From: Limisphaerales bacterium
GTDB taxonomy: Bacteria; Verrucomicrobiota; Verrucomicrobiia; Limisphaerales; UBA11358
Direction: 5' to 3'
Length of the DNA stretch: 36,508 nucleotides
Assembly: GCA_003134375.1 (NCBI GenBank)
Contig: PLAY01000053.1
Coordinates: forward strand, 1-36,508
Shown here: piece after piece, positions 1 through 9,343 of the stretch
Numbering within the stretch: position 1 is the first letter of the stretch
Layout of the letters: each line of letters begins with the position of its first letter
Notes under the pieces: model-generated
The model's input: only the letters and a program-made list of their open reading frames with translations
What the model was told of the DNA's origin: nothing
Databases searched by the model: none
Made by a program: the position numbers and the translations under genes

Positions 1-42
1 TTTTGCTCGCCCCGCGACAGAAAATAAACAAAGAAGCCGTCA

Positions 43-336
43 GTGGAATCAACACCAACGGCTTCACAACCAAAGGCTGAAGCCTTCAGTGGTATGAAGA
101 TGGCTACAACGTGCCACTGTGAGCGCACAAACCTGTCTGTGCGCCTGTTTAACCGCCGTTTCACCCGTTGCACGCTTGGCTTCTCAAAGAAGCCGGAAAA
201 CTTGCGCCATGCGGTTGCCTTGTTCGTGTGGCACTTCAATTACTGCCGTGTTCACAGCGCACACAAACAGACGCCAGCAATGGCAGCAGGACTGGTTGAA
301 AAGACATGGACAATTGAGGAATTGCTAAAAACGTAG
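43..336 (+). pseudogene. C-terminal fragment of IS1-like (DDE) transposase
   Basis: ORF translation contains CERTNLSVRLFNRRFTRCTLGFSKKPENLRHAVALFVWHFNYCRVHSAHKQTPAMAAGL..WTIEELL, resembling the C-terminal end of IS1-like transposases. A stop lies upstream in the same frame and the window edge is near, so it appears truncated. Confidence 0.55.
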
Positions 337-355
337 TGGTGCGCTAAATTGTCGG

Positions 356-718
356 TTGATGAGCGCGTGTCTTGTTGAAAAAGACGTTGAGGAAATTGGC
401 CGTTCCGCCTTGGCGGAATTCGACCACAGCGTTTCTGATTTGTCAAAAGACCTTTGTGCGCCGTTCTATCAGGAAGCGAACCGGCTTGAGGGCAAGTTGA
501 CAACACTTTTTCAAATGGTGTCACGGTTGGCACGTTGCGAACCAAACATCAAAGCTGTTGCGGTGTTGTGGGGGGCAATGACGATAGTGTGTGAGGACGC
601 GGAAAAGCGGATATCAAAACTCGCCGAGCAACACCCAAACTGCGGTGCTGACTACTTTTTCGACCAGCTTGACCAATTAAAGAGAAAATGCAAACGTCTG
701 GAAGCGATGCATTCTTAG
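356..718 (+). CDS. hypothetical protein
   Basis: 120-aa ORF just downstream of the transposase fragment; no recognised domain. Confidence 0.35.
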   Translation: MMSACLVEKDVEEIGRSALAEFDHSVSDLSKDLCAPFYQEANRLEGKLTTLFQMVSRLARCEPNIKAVAVLWGAMTIVCEDAEKRISKLAEQHPNCGADYFFDQLDQLKRKCKRLEAMHS

Positions 719-954
719 AGAAGATTACCAGACTGGAATTTGACGCGGTTGTCAAACTTTACGACAGGTTTGCCCACGCTGATAACCCATTTGATCCTGT
801 GGCAGATAAAGCGGAAGATGCTTTCAACCAAACCTTGCAATTGTGGTATGATAGACTGGCGGGGGAAAAATTCCCATTTCAAGACTTTAGAAGAACCGTC
901 ATTTTTCGTTGCAAACTTCAAATCCTGAACGAACTGAACAAGCCCACAATTTAA
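688..954 (+). CDS. hypothetical protein
   Basis: 88-aa ORF overlapping the end of the previous ORF, followed by a strong palindrome at 980-1007. Confidence 0.35.
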   Translation: MQTSGSDAFLEKITRLEFDAVVKLYDRFAHADNPFDPVADKAEDAFNQTLQLWYDRLAGEKFPFQDFRRTVIFRCKLQILNELNKPTI

Positions 955-979
955 TAGCGCAATCTGGTAGGACATGACC

Positions 980-1007
980 AAACTTTGTCCCACGTGGGAC
1001 AAAGTTT
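980..1007. terminator. 28-bp perfect palindrome, possible bidirectional terminator or operator
   Basis: AAACTTTGTCCCACGTGGGACAAAGTTT is exactly self-complementary, with flanking A and T runs. It lies 25 bp after an ORF stop and about 185 bp before the aldolase start. Confidence 0.5.
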
Positions 1008-1192
1008 TGTCGTCCTCATTCTCGACTTTTTTGTCATAATTCCCTTCAGAAGCCGCATTCATTGGCGGCCAGCCAGCCAGCAATTCATTGGAGAATTCAT
1101 TCCGAAGGCTCCCACCTTCGTTCACTCCCGCCTTGTGTTTCACGCCGTTTGCTGCAACAATATACTCCGAACACATTTTTCAAACATCACCC

Positions 1193-2203
1193 ATGAGCCC
1201 CAAGACTCCCAAACCCAAAGAAACGGCCGAGAGCCGCTGGCTCTCCTTCCGGCCCGAAATCAAAGTCCTCGATTGCACCATTCGCGACGGCGGATTGATG
1301 AACAATCACCAGTTCGACGATAAAACCGTGAAGATGGTGTATGACACCTGCGTCGCCGCCGGCGTTGATTACATGGAGCTCGGTTACAAGGCGTCGCGCA
1401 AAGGCATCAAGCAGGGCGAACATGGCTGTTGGAAATATTGCACCGAGGAGGACATGCGCCGCATCGTCGGCGACAACCAGACGAATCTCAAACTCACCGT
1501 CATGGCCGACGCCGAACGTTGTGATTATCACGAGGATATTCTGCCGAAAAAGGACAGTATCCTGGACATGATCCGCGTGGCGACCTACATCACCCAGATT
1601 CCCACCGCATTGGATATGGTCAAGGACGCGCACGACAAGGGCTACGAAACGACGGTCAACTTGATGGCCGCCTCAATCATCCCCGAACGCGAACTGGACG
1701 AGGGGCTGGAAATGCTCGCCAAGTCCGAGGCCAAGGCAATTTATTTGGTGGACAGTTTCGGGGCATTTTACAGCGAGCAGATCCATTTTCTGGTGAAGAA
1801 ATATCTTTCGCATTGCAAGCCCGCCGACAAGGAGGTGGGCCTGCACATGCACAATAATCTCCAACTGGCCTATGCCAACACCATCGAAGGCATCATCGAA
1901 GGCGCCAATTTTCTTGACGCCACGATGGCCGGACTGGGCCGCGGTGCGGGAAATTGTCCAATGGAACTGCTCATCGGTTTTCTTCGCAACCCGAAGTACC
2001 AGATCCGTCCCATCCTCGACTGCGTGCAGAATTACATCGAGCCGATGCGCGCCAGGCTGCGGTGGGGCTACGACCTGCCCTATCTGCTGACGGGTCTCCG
2101 CAACCTGCACCCGCGGGGCGCCATCAGGTTCAAGGAGCTTGAACTGAAAGGCGAGAAGGGCGACATCCTCAAATTCCATGACGACGTCACGGATCAGGAG
2201 TGA
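1193..2203 (+). CDS. DRE-TIM metallolyase / 4-hydroxy-2-oxovalerate aldolase-like protein
   Basis: LDCTIRDGGLMNNHQF near the N-terminus, HMHNN metal-binding motif, and ATMAGLGRGAGNCPMELL. ATG at 1193 is more plausible than the extended ORF start. Confidence 0.85.
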   Translation: MSPKTPKPKETAESRWLSFRPEIKVLDCTIRDGGLMNNHQFDDKTVKMVYDTCVAAGVDYMELGYKASRKGIKQGEHGCWKYCTEEDMRRIVGDNQTNLKLTVMADAERCDYHEDILPKKDSILDMIRVATYITQIPTALDMVKDAHDKGYETTVNLMAASIIPERELDEGLEMLAKSEAKAIYLVDSFGAFYSEQIHFLVKKYLSHCKPADKEVGLHMHNNLQLAYANTIEGIIEGANFLDATMAGLGRGAGNCPMELLIGFLRNPKYQIRPILDCVQNYIEPMRARLRWGYDLPYLLTGLRNLHPRGAIRFKELELKGEKGDILKFHDDVTDQE

Positions 2204-2383
2204 ACTGCGTAAAGCTTCGCCACGCAGCTGGGGGATGACAAATGACGGGCGGGGAGAAGCGAGGGTTGAAGATGGAGGATGCTGAGTCGTCTGCGAGACC
2301 CGATCCATTGGGATTCAATGTTTAACCGCGCACCGCAACGCGCTTTATACGGCTATCTTCCATCCTCTATCCTCGCTTTTCCG

Positions 2384-2914
2384 TCACCATTTTTCCCAAT
2401 GCACGTATTCGCGGTTGAACCGGGTGCGCGGCTCCTTTTCCTCACCGGGATGGCCGATGGCAATGCCGGCGATGGGGATCACCGATGCGGGTAATTGAAG
2501 AATCTCCCTGAGCTTCCGGATGCGGTCTTCCCGCGGGTGGACACCCAGCCAGCAGGCGCCCAAACCAAGGCCATGTGCGCACAGCAACAGATTCTCGATG
2601 GCCGCCGAGCAATCCTGCAACAAATAACTGAGCTGGCGGTCGTGCGCCGCATCGAGGTCGCCGCAGACAACGATGCCCAGCGGGGCCGTGGCCAGCATGC
2701 CGCCGTTGGGCAAAGCCGCCGCGATGGCTGATAGTGTTTCCTTTTTCCGGATGACCACAAAGCGCCACGGGTCCCTGGCCACCGCCGAGGGCGCCGCCAT
2801 GGCCGCCTGCAGCAGTTGGGTGATGGCCATCTCGCTGACTTCGCCGGGCGCATAAACCCGGATGCTCCGCCGGCCGAGGATGAACTGGAGTTTGTCGTTT
2901 GGTGTCAGGCTCAT
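2384..2914 (-). CDS. nitroreductase family protein
   Basis: RRSIRVY..., AAMAAPSAVARDPWRFVVI and GLGACWLGVHPREDRI...IPIAGIAIGHPGEEK are nitroreductase-fold signatures. Internal ATG at 2914 used as start. Confidence 0.85.
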   Translation of the reverse strand: MSLTPNDKLQFILGRRSIRVYAPGEVSEMAITQLLQAAMAAPSAVARDPWRFVVIRKKETLSAIAAALPNGGMLATAPLGIVVCGDLDAAHDRQLSYLLQDCSAAIENLLLCAHGLGLGACWLGVHPREDRIRKLREILQLPASVIPIAGIAIGHPGEEKEPRTRFNREYVHWEKW

Positions 2915-3114
2915 AGTTTTGATTTTTGCTTCGAGCATACTCCGCAGCACCCGGGAGGGCGAGCCTCCTCGCGCCGCGACTTTAAGCCTCAGGCTCCACA
3001 GTACCATGACGGACTAGGAAGAAGGCGCGAAAAATATCAAAGTCAGAAACCGCCACTTTAGGTTTCTTTCATCCAGATCGAAACTTGCGGTTCCTGCCTG
3101 TGGCACTACGCTGA

Positions 3115-3894
3115 TTGCGGGTGAGCACGACCTGGAACACTGAAGAATACTCTGCAACACCGCCTTGGGGCGAAGTTGCCCGCCAGCCCGTGTTTGCCAC
3201 CACCCATTGGTCGGTGGTGCTGACAGCCGGGCGCAGTGATGTCCCGCAGGCACAGGCCGCCCTGGAAAAACTTTGCCAGACGTATTGGTATCCGCTCTAT
3301 GCTTATGTGCGACGGCGGGGATATGCCCGGGCCGATGCCGAAGACCTGACCCAGGCATTCTTCGCGTGGCTGCTGGAGCGGGACTGGTTGGGCGTGGCCG
3401 ACCGGCAATGCGGCCGTTTTCGCTCATTTTTATTGACCAGCTTCAGCCGTTTTCTGGCGAACGAATGGGACAAGGCTCGAACGCAAAAACACGGCGGCGG
3501 CCGGATGGTTTCCCTGCCCTTCGATGATGCGGAAGCCGGTTGCGCCCGGGAATCGGCGGACAACGCCACTCCCGAACAAAGTTTTGAATGGCGTTGGGCG
3601 CTGACCTTGCTGGACCAGGTCATGCATCGGCTGAGTGCTGAATTTACCCGGGACGGCAAGGCGGAATTGTTTGAGATGCTAAAACCATGTTTGCTGGGTG
3701 AACGCACGGCGCAACCGTATGCGACTTTGGCGTTAAAACTGGCGATGACCGAAGGCTCGATGAAAGTGGCGGTGCATCGGCTGCGGCAGAGGTACCGGCA
3801 ATTGCTCCGGGAAGAAATCGCCAACACCGTCGCGAAACCGGAAGAAATTGAAGAGGAATTGCGTTATTTGTTTGCCGTGCTGGCCAGACGATGA
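3115..3894 (+). CDS. RNA polymerase sigma factor (ECF-like)
   Basis: FATTHWSVVLTAG...LCQTYWYPLYAYVRRRGYARADAEDLTQAFFAWLLE; C-terminal region 4-like segment MTEGSMKVAVHRLRQRYRQLLREEIA. TTG start. Confidence 0.8.
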   Translation: MRVSTTWNTEEYSATPPWGEVARQPVFATTHWSVVLTAGRSDVPQAQAALEKLCQTYWYPLYAYVRRRGYARADAEDLTQAFFAWLLERDWLGVADRQCGRFRSFLLTSFSRFLANEWDKARTQKHGGGRMVSLPFDDAEAGCARESADNATPEQSFEWRWALTLLDQVMHRLSAEFTRDGKAELFEMLKPCLLGERTAQPYATLALKLAMTEGSMKVAVHRLRQRYRQLLREEIANTVAKPEEIEEELRYLFAVLARR

Positions 3895-3995
3895 GCCGGT
3901 TCCAGCACTCAAGCGTTCCGCCGCGAAGGCCAGCGGGTCGTTTCCGCTGTAACCTTCCGCCCGTTTTCCTTTATAATTAGGGCGGAAGAATTATT

Positions 3996-6900
3996 ATGAA
4001 TACGACCCGGGTTTGCCCCATTTGCGGAAAGCCGGTGGTTCCTGAGGCCCCCCAGGGTCTCTGTCCGGAGTGCCTGATGAAATCCGGCTTTGAAACCAGG
4101 GCGGAAAATGAAGCGGCGGGCGGAAAATCAGCCTTTGTGCCGCCATCCGTCGAGCAGATGGCCAAACTTTTTCCCCAGCTCGAAATCATCGAATTGCTGG
4201 GCCAGGGCGGCATGGGCGCGGTTTACAAAGCCCGCCAACCGCGCTTGAACCGGTTCGTGGCGCTGAAAATCCTTTCGCCGGAAAAACAAAGCGACCCGCA
4301 ATTCGCCGAGCGATTCGAACGCGAAGCCCGCGCGCTGGCCTGGCTGAACCATCCCAACATCGTCACGGTTTACGACTTCGGCGAAACGCAGGGAAATTAT
4401 TTTCTGCTGATGGAATTTGTGGACGGCCAGACGCTGCGACAGGTGTTGCTGGCGCGGAGACTCGCGTCCGCCGAGGCGCTCGCCATCGTGCCGCAGATCT
4501 GCCAGGCGCTGCAATACGCCCACGATCAAGGCGTCATCCACCGCGACATCAAACCGGAAAACATCCTGCTCGACAAAAAGGGCCAGGTCAAAATCGCCGA
4601 CTTTGGCATCGCCAAGCTCCTGGATCAGGCGCCACAGGACATCTCCTTGACCGGCGCCAAGGACGTGGTGGGCACGCCGTATTACATGGCGCCGGAACAG
4701 ATCGAGAAACCGCAGACCGTGGATCATCGGGCGGACATTTATTCGCTGGGCGTCGTGTTCTATGAAATGCTCACCGGTGAACTGCCGCTGGGAAATTTCC
4801 AGCCGCCGTCGCAAAAGGTTCCAATTGACGTGCGCCTTGATGAGGTGGTGCTGCATGCCATGGAAAAAGAGCCGGAACGCCGCTACCAAAAGGCCAGCCA
4901 GATAAAGATGGCGGTGGAGACAATTGCCGGCACCACCGCACCGGCGGGGAATGCGGAGGTATTCGCCCAGGATTCTTTGGCGGGGGATTACACTTTGGAC
5001 ATTGGCAGTTGCCTGCACCGTGGCTGGGCTTTGGTGCGAGGCAATTTTTGGCCGGTTATGGGTGTCACTCTGCTGATCCTGCTGCTGCGCCTCGCCGCCT
5101 TTTTCGCTGTGATCGGGGTTGTTGTCAGTGGTCCGCTCATGGGCGGATTGAGCCTGTATTTCCTGAAGAAAATACGCGGCGAACCGGCAGGTGTAGGAGC
5201 CGCCTTTTCCGGTTTCAGCCGGGCATTTCTGCCGCTCTTCCTCGCCAGTCTGGTTATGGCCGTACTCACGACCGCCGGATTTTTTTGTCTCATATTACCC
5301 GGCATTTATCTCGCGGTCGCGTGGACCTTCACCCTGGCCCTGGTCATTGACAAACGACTCGGTTTTTGGCCGGCCATGGGGTTGAGCCGCAAGACCATCT
5401 CCAAACATTGGTGGAAGTTCTTCGGATTCATCATCGTTTTGTCGCTCATTAAAATGGCGGGGATGCTCGTCTTTTTTGTGGGTTCCCTGATCACGGCTCC
5501 CGTCGCGCTGGCAGCGTTGATGTACGCTTATGAAGATATTTTCGGCGTGGCCAGAAAACCGGCTGAGATTCCGTCGCCCGTTCCGCCAGTCGCGGCCACC
5601 GCACAGCCAGCCCGGCAATCCAATCGATTATGGGGCTGGCTCCTCGCCGGGCTGCTGATCCTGTTGTTGATTGGCCTTGGCATTGGACTGGCGCACAGGC
5701 GTCACCTGCCAGCCGGCCAGGTGTTCATTGCCGTTGACAGCGGCAAAAGTTTCCAGCCAGGGGACGTTGAAGTGCAGTTAATTGAAAAGCAGGAAGTCGC
5801 CGATTTTCTTCAAAAGAAACAGGCTGTCATTGAATTGGGAAACGCAACTCTACAGCGGGAACTTGCCGCTGCAACGGAAGGTGTCGAAAAGGCTGAAGCC
5901 GCCCTAAATTCATTCTCAGCGGAAAGCCAATGCCTGACCAACGCTGATTATGTCACCGCCAAGACCGGGCGCGACAAAGCAAAGGCTGAACGAGACAGCC
6001 TGATAGCGGAATATCCTGCCTTCAAACAAAGAATCGATTCGGCGCGGGTCAAAGCCAGCGGACTCGAGAAAAAACAAGCAAAGATGCAAACGAAAGATGC
6101 GGAGCTGGACTCCGAAGTCACGTTCGCCAGAATCGAGTTGCAGGACGCCCAAAACGTACTGGCGGATTATCGCAAAAAAGCCGCACTGCTCAAAGACACC
6201 ATCGCCTTGCTCCAGGATAAAATGGATACCATCGAACGTTTAACAACCAATCCCAACGCCGCAAAGCTTGATGCCGCCAAAACTCAACTGGCGGCGGTCA
6301 AAACCCGATTGGAAGAGTATCCCGGCGCCGAAACTTATTTGTCGGACTTTTCGCCAGTCATGTCTCAGAAAGCGCACACTGACCCTGATGGCAAATTGTC
6401 CTTCAGATATCCACGCGACAAAGCCTTCACGATTTTTGCAACCGCCACGCACCCCGCACCTGCAGAAAGATACTATTGGCTGGTTGACGCTCCCACCAAC
6501 GGGGAAACGGGTCGCGTTTTGCTCAACAACAATAATCTGGTTTATGCCGACCCCGATGGTTACTTCAAGGTCAAGCCAAAGGAACAACTCGCGGTACAAT
6601 CCGGAGCCGATCATCCTGGCCCTGGCAGGACGAGCAAGAATCATCAGTCCAACCGACCAACCCCAATAATTGCGGCGACTGAACTTGTCAGTTCGAATGC
6701 TTTTGGGAACTTGTTGAACAAAGACCAGCGTCTGGTGGTGCAAGCGACTGACCGGCAGTTTCGTAGCTTCCTGGACACGCGCACGTTTAACGGCTGGTCA
6801 GAGAAAGAGCGCGCGGACCTGGAAAGGCGTTTGATTGACGCTCTCAAAGGGCCGCGTTCAGACGAGTATTACCAGGCCATCAACTCACTGGCCGCACTGC

Positions 6901-7271
6901 GCTCCATCAACGCACTGCCCGCACTGCGTGAGCTCGCCTTTGATCGCCGGGAAAAGGACAATCGCGACCGCTGGATGTCCGCGCGCGCGCTCGGCCTGCT
7001 CGGGGACAGGCAATCCGTGCCGGAACTGATTCCCCTGCTTTATCACTACAACGTGAACACCCGCTGGTGGGCGCAGATTTCGCTGGTGGGGTTGACCGGG
7101 CAGAATTTTGGCAAGGATTGGCGGGCTTGGGGCAAATGGTGGAATTCGCAAAACGGCCAGCCGCCGTTCAATCCGGAGATCATCCGTTGGTCGAAAACCC
7201 AGGCTGAACCGGACCAACTGGCGGAGAGCCTCGAGGAAAGCGACCGCAGGTTTCTCGAGAATCTGAAATAA
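3996..7271 (+). CDS. serine/threonine protein kinase with N-terminal zinc ribbon, multi-TM region, coiled-coil and C-terminal HEAT-like repeats
   Basis: CPICGKPV...GLCPECL zinc ribbon; LLGQGGMGAVYKA, HRDIKPENILL, DFGIAKL kinase motifs; hydrophobic segments from about aa 340; coiled-coil; repeat-like LRSINALPALRELAF..RALGLLGDRQSVPELIPLL. Confidence 0.92.
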   Translation: MNTTRVCPICGKPVVPEAPQGLCPECLMKSGFETRAENEAAGGKSAFVPPSVEQMAKLFPQLEIIELLGQGGMGAVYKARQPRLNRFVALKILSPEKQSDPQFAERFEREARALAWLNHPNIVTVYDFGETQGNYFLLMEFVDGQTLRQVLLARRLASAEALAIVPQICQALQYAHDQGVIHRDIKPENILLDKKGQVKIADFGIAKLLDQAPQDISLTGAKDVVGTPYYMAPEQIEKPQTVDHRADIYSLGVVFYEMLTGELPLGNFQPPSQKVPIDVRLDEVVLHAMEKEPERRYQKASQIKMAVETIAGTTAPAGNAEVFAQDSLAGDYTLDIGSCLHRGWALVRGNFWPVMGVTLLILLLRLAAFFAVIGVVVSGPLMGGLSLYFLKKIRGEPAGVGAAFSGFSRAFLPLFLASLVMAVLTTAGFFCLILPGIYLAVAWTFTLALVIDKRLGFWPAMGLSRKTISKHWWKFFGFIIVLSLIKMAGMLVFFVGSLITAPVALAALMYAYEDIFGVARKPAEIPSPVPPVAATAQPARQSNRLWGWLLAGLLILLLIGLGIGLAHRRHLPAGQVFIAVDSGKSFQPGDVEVQLIEKQEVADFLQKKQAVIELGNATLQRELAAATEGVEKAEAALNSFSAESQCLTNADYVTAKTGRDKAKAERDSLIAEYPAFKQRIDSARVKASGLEKKQAKMQTKDAELDSEVTFARIELQDAQNVLADYRKKAALLKDTIALLQDKMDTIERLTTNPNAAKLDAAKTQLAAVKTRLEEYPGAETYLSDFSPVMSQKAHTDPDGKLSFRYPRDKAFTIFATATHPAPAERYYWLVDAPTNGETGRVLLNNNNLVYADPDGYFKVKPKEQLAVQSGADHPGPGRTSKNHQSNRPTPIIAATELVSSNAFGNLLNKDQRLVVQATDRQFRSFLDTRTFNGWSEKERADLERRLIDALKGPRSDEYYQAINSLAALRSINALPALRELAFDRREKDNRDRWMSARALGLLGDRQSVPELIPLLYHYNVNTRWWAQISLVGLTGQNFGKDWRAWGKWWNSQNGQPPFNPEIIRWSKTQAEPDQLAESLEESDRRFLENLK

Positions 7272-7468
7272 TGCCCCGAAAGCCAGAGACCCCCATACGA
7301 ACCAATGAAAAAGGATGTCCCCGGCGGTTGGTCTGAACGCAAACCAACGGTTCAGCATTCTACGGTTGCCATACGCCCGATGGCCGGTTGCAGAACGGGT
7401 AAAATCAGCCTTGAAGGGTTGCGTCCCACAAGGACGACGCTCCAGTGCAAGAGCAAACCGCGGGTGGC

Positions 7469-9343
7469 TTATTCAAAATCCATCTCGTAGCTGTAAACGT
7501 TGCCGTTGAGCTTGCTCTGGATTTTGTAGTTCGATTTGTTGATGACCGCCTGCATCGCCTTGTTCTCCGTGAGGACTTCGGCGGTGAACCCGCGGATGCC
7601 GTTGCGGCGGGCCACCCGCATCAGGTGCTTCAAGAGGAAGGTGCCGATGCCGTGGTCCTGCCACTGGTCGCTCACCACAAACGCCACTTCCGCCAGGTTC
7701 GTTTTCGGGTCGAGATAATAGCTGCCGACGGCAATGATTTCCTCGCCATGCGCCTCGGGCAGGGTGCCGACAATGGTCACGTCGTTGCGATGGTCAATAT
7801 AAACGAAGTCCTGAATCTCCTGCCGCGACACGCGCTTGGAATGGCTCATGAAACGGTAATAAATCGTCGCCGCCGACAGCTTGTAGAACAGGTCGCGCAT
7901 CCGCGGTTCGTCGGTGGGATGAATCGGGCGGAAATTCATCTGCGTGCCGTCATTGAGCAGGTAGGTGGTGCGCAGTTCCTTGGGTCCGACGAGAATCTTG
8001 CCTTCCAGGTCGGCCATTTCGGCGGAAAGATATTTCGCATTGATGGCGTCGCGCAGCAGGTCGGCGCGGAATTTCGGGTGGGCGATGCTGATGAGCGCCA
8101 GGGCGCGTTCCTGGATGCTTTTGCCGTGCAGATAGGCCACGCCGTATTCAGTCACGACGTAATGCACACCCGCACGGGTCGTCACCACGCCTGCCCCCTC
8201 GCTGAGGTGCGTCACGATGCGTGAGATGGTGCCGCCCTTGGCGGTGGAAGGCAGCGCGATGATGGCCTTGCCGCCGCGCGACTTGGCGGCGCCGCGGTTG
8301 AAATCCACCTGCCCGCCGACGCCGGAGAAAAACTTCGAGCCGATGGAATCGGCGCACACCTGGCCGGTAAGGTCTATCTCCAGCGCGGTATTGACCGCGA
8401 CCATCTTGTTTTGCTGGCGGATGACGGACGGGTCGTTGACGTACTCCGTCGGCTGGAAGGAGAAGAGTGGATTGTTGTCAATGTAATCGTAAATCCGCCG
8501 CGTGCCGATGGCGAAGCTGGCGACGATTTTGCCGTGGTCCGTCGTTTTGCGCGCGCCGTTGATGGCGCCCGAATCAATCAACTCAATAATGCTGTCGGTG
8601 ACCATCTCCGTGTGAACGCCGAGATCTTTCTTGCCCTTGAAGAGGCCAAGCATCGCCTGCGGAATGCGCCCGATGCCGAACTCAATGGTGGAACCGTCTT
8701 CCACGAGCGCGGCGATGTATTCGGCGATCTGCCGGGTCGTCTCGGTGATTTCAGCCGGCGGCACTTCCAGAATCGCCGCCTGCGACGGCACCAGCACGTC
8801 AATATCATTGGCGTGGATGGAACAATTCCCGAGCGTCCGCGGCATGTTCGGGTTCACCTGCGCAATGACGAGCGAGGCGTTTTCGGTGGCGCTCTTCACA
8901 ATATCCACTGACACGCCCAGGCTGCACATGCCGTGCGCGTCCGGCGGCGTGACGTGGATGAGGGCCACGTCGAGCGGGAGCTGGCCGGAGTCAAACAGGC
9001 GCGGGATGTCCGACAGGTGGATGGGCGTGTAGTCGCCCAAGCCTTCCTGGATGATGTCGCGCACGTTCTCGGCGATGAAGAAGCTGTTCACGCGGAAGTA
9101 TTGCGCCAGTTCCTTGTGCGCATAAGGCGCGTCGCCGAAAGTGAGCAGATGGACAATTTCGGTGTCCGGCAGTTCGGTGGCGCGCTTGGTCAACGCGCTG
9201 ACCAGCTCCAACGGCTCGCCGGTGCCGGTGCCGATGAACACGCGCTGGCCGGGCCGGATTTTTTTTACCGCCTCGGCCGCCGTGAGGACTTGCAACTTGT
9301 AAGTCTCCTGCCAATTGGGATCGTAGGTGATGGTCTTACTCAT
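7469..9343 (-). CDS. acetyl-CoA hydrolase/CoA-transferase fused to C-terminal GNAT acetyltransferase domain
   Basis: N-terminal CoA-transferase family sequence (GTGTGEPLELVSAL.., GVGGQVDFNRGAAKSRGGKAIIALPST); C-terminal RPIHPTDEPRMRDLFYKLS...AEVAFVVSDQWQDHGIGTFLLKHLMRVARRNGI is GNAT-like. Confidence 0.9.
   Translation of the reverse strand: MSKTITYDPNWQETYKLQVLTAAEAVKKIRPGQRVFIGTGTGEPLELVSALTKRATELPDTEIVHLLTFGDAPYAHKELAQYFRVNSFFIAENVRDIIQEGLGDYTPIHLSDIPRLFDSGQLPLDVALIHVTPPDAHGMCSLGVSVDIVKSATENASLVIAQVNPNMPRTLGNCSIHANDIDVLVPSQAAILEVPPAEITETTRQIAEYIAALVEDGSTIEFGIGRIPQAMLGLFKGKKDLGVHTEMVTDSIIELIDSGAINGARKTTDHGKIVASFAIGTRRIYDYIDNNPLFSFQPTEYVNDPSVIRQQNKMVAVNTALEIDLTGQVCADSIGSKFFSGVGGQVDFNRGAAKSRGGKAIIALPSTAKGGTISRIVTHLSEGAGVVTTRAGVHYVVTEYGVAYLHGKSIQERALALISIAHPKFRADLLRDAINAKYLSAEMADLEGKILVGPKELRTTYLLNDGTQMNFRPIHPTDEPRMRDLFYKLSAATIYYRFMSHSKRVSRQEIQDFVYIDHRNDVTIVGTLPEAHGEEIIAVGSYYLDPKTNLAEVAFVVSDQWQDHGIGTFLLKHLMRVARRNGIRGFTAEVLTENKAMQAVINKSNYKIQSKLNGNVYSYEMDFE

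Noticed and set aside
7422-7436. small hairpin CGTCC-CACAA-GGACG between convergent kinase and CoA-transferase genes
   Set aside because: Short stem with no T-tract; too weak to call a terminator.
7445-8224. plus-strand ORF opposite the CoA-transferase-GNAT gene
   Set aside because: Antisense shadow ORF; the minus-strand product is clearly conserved.
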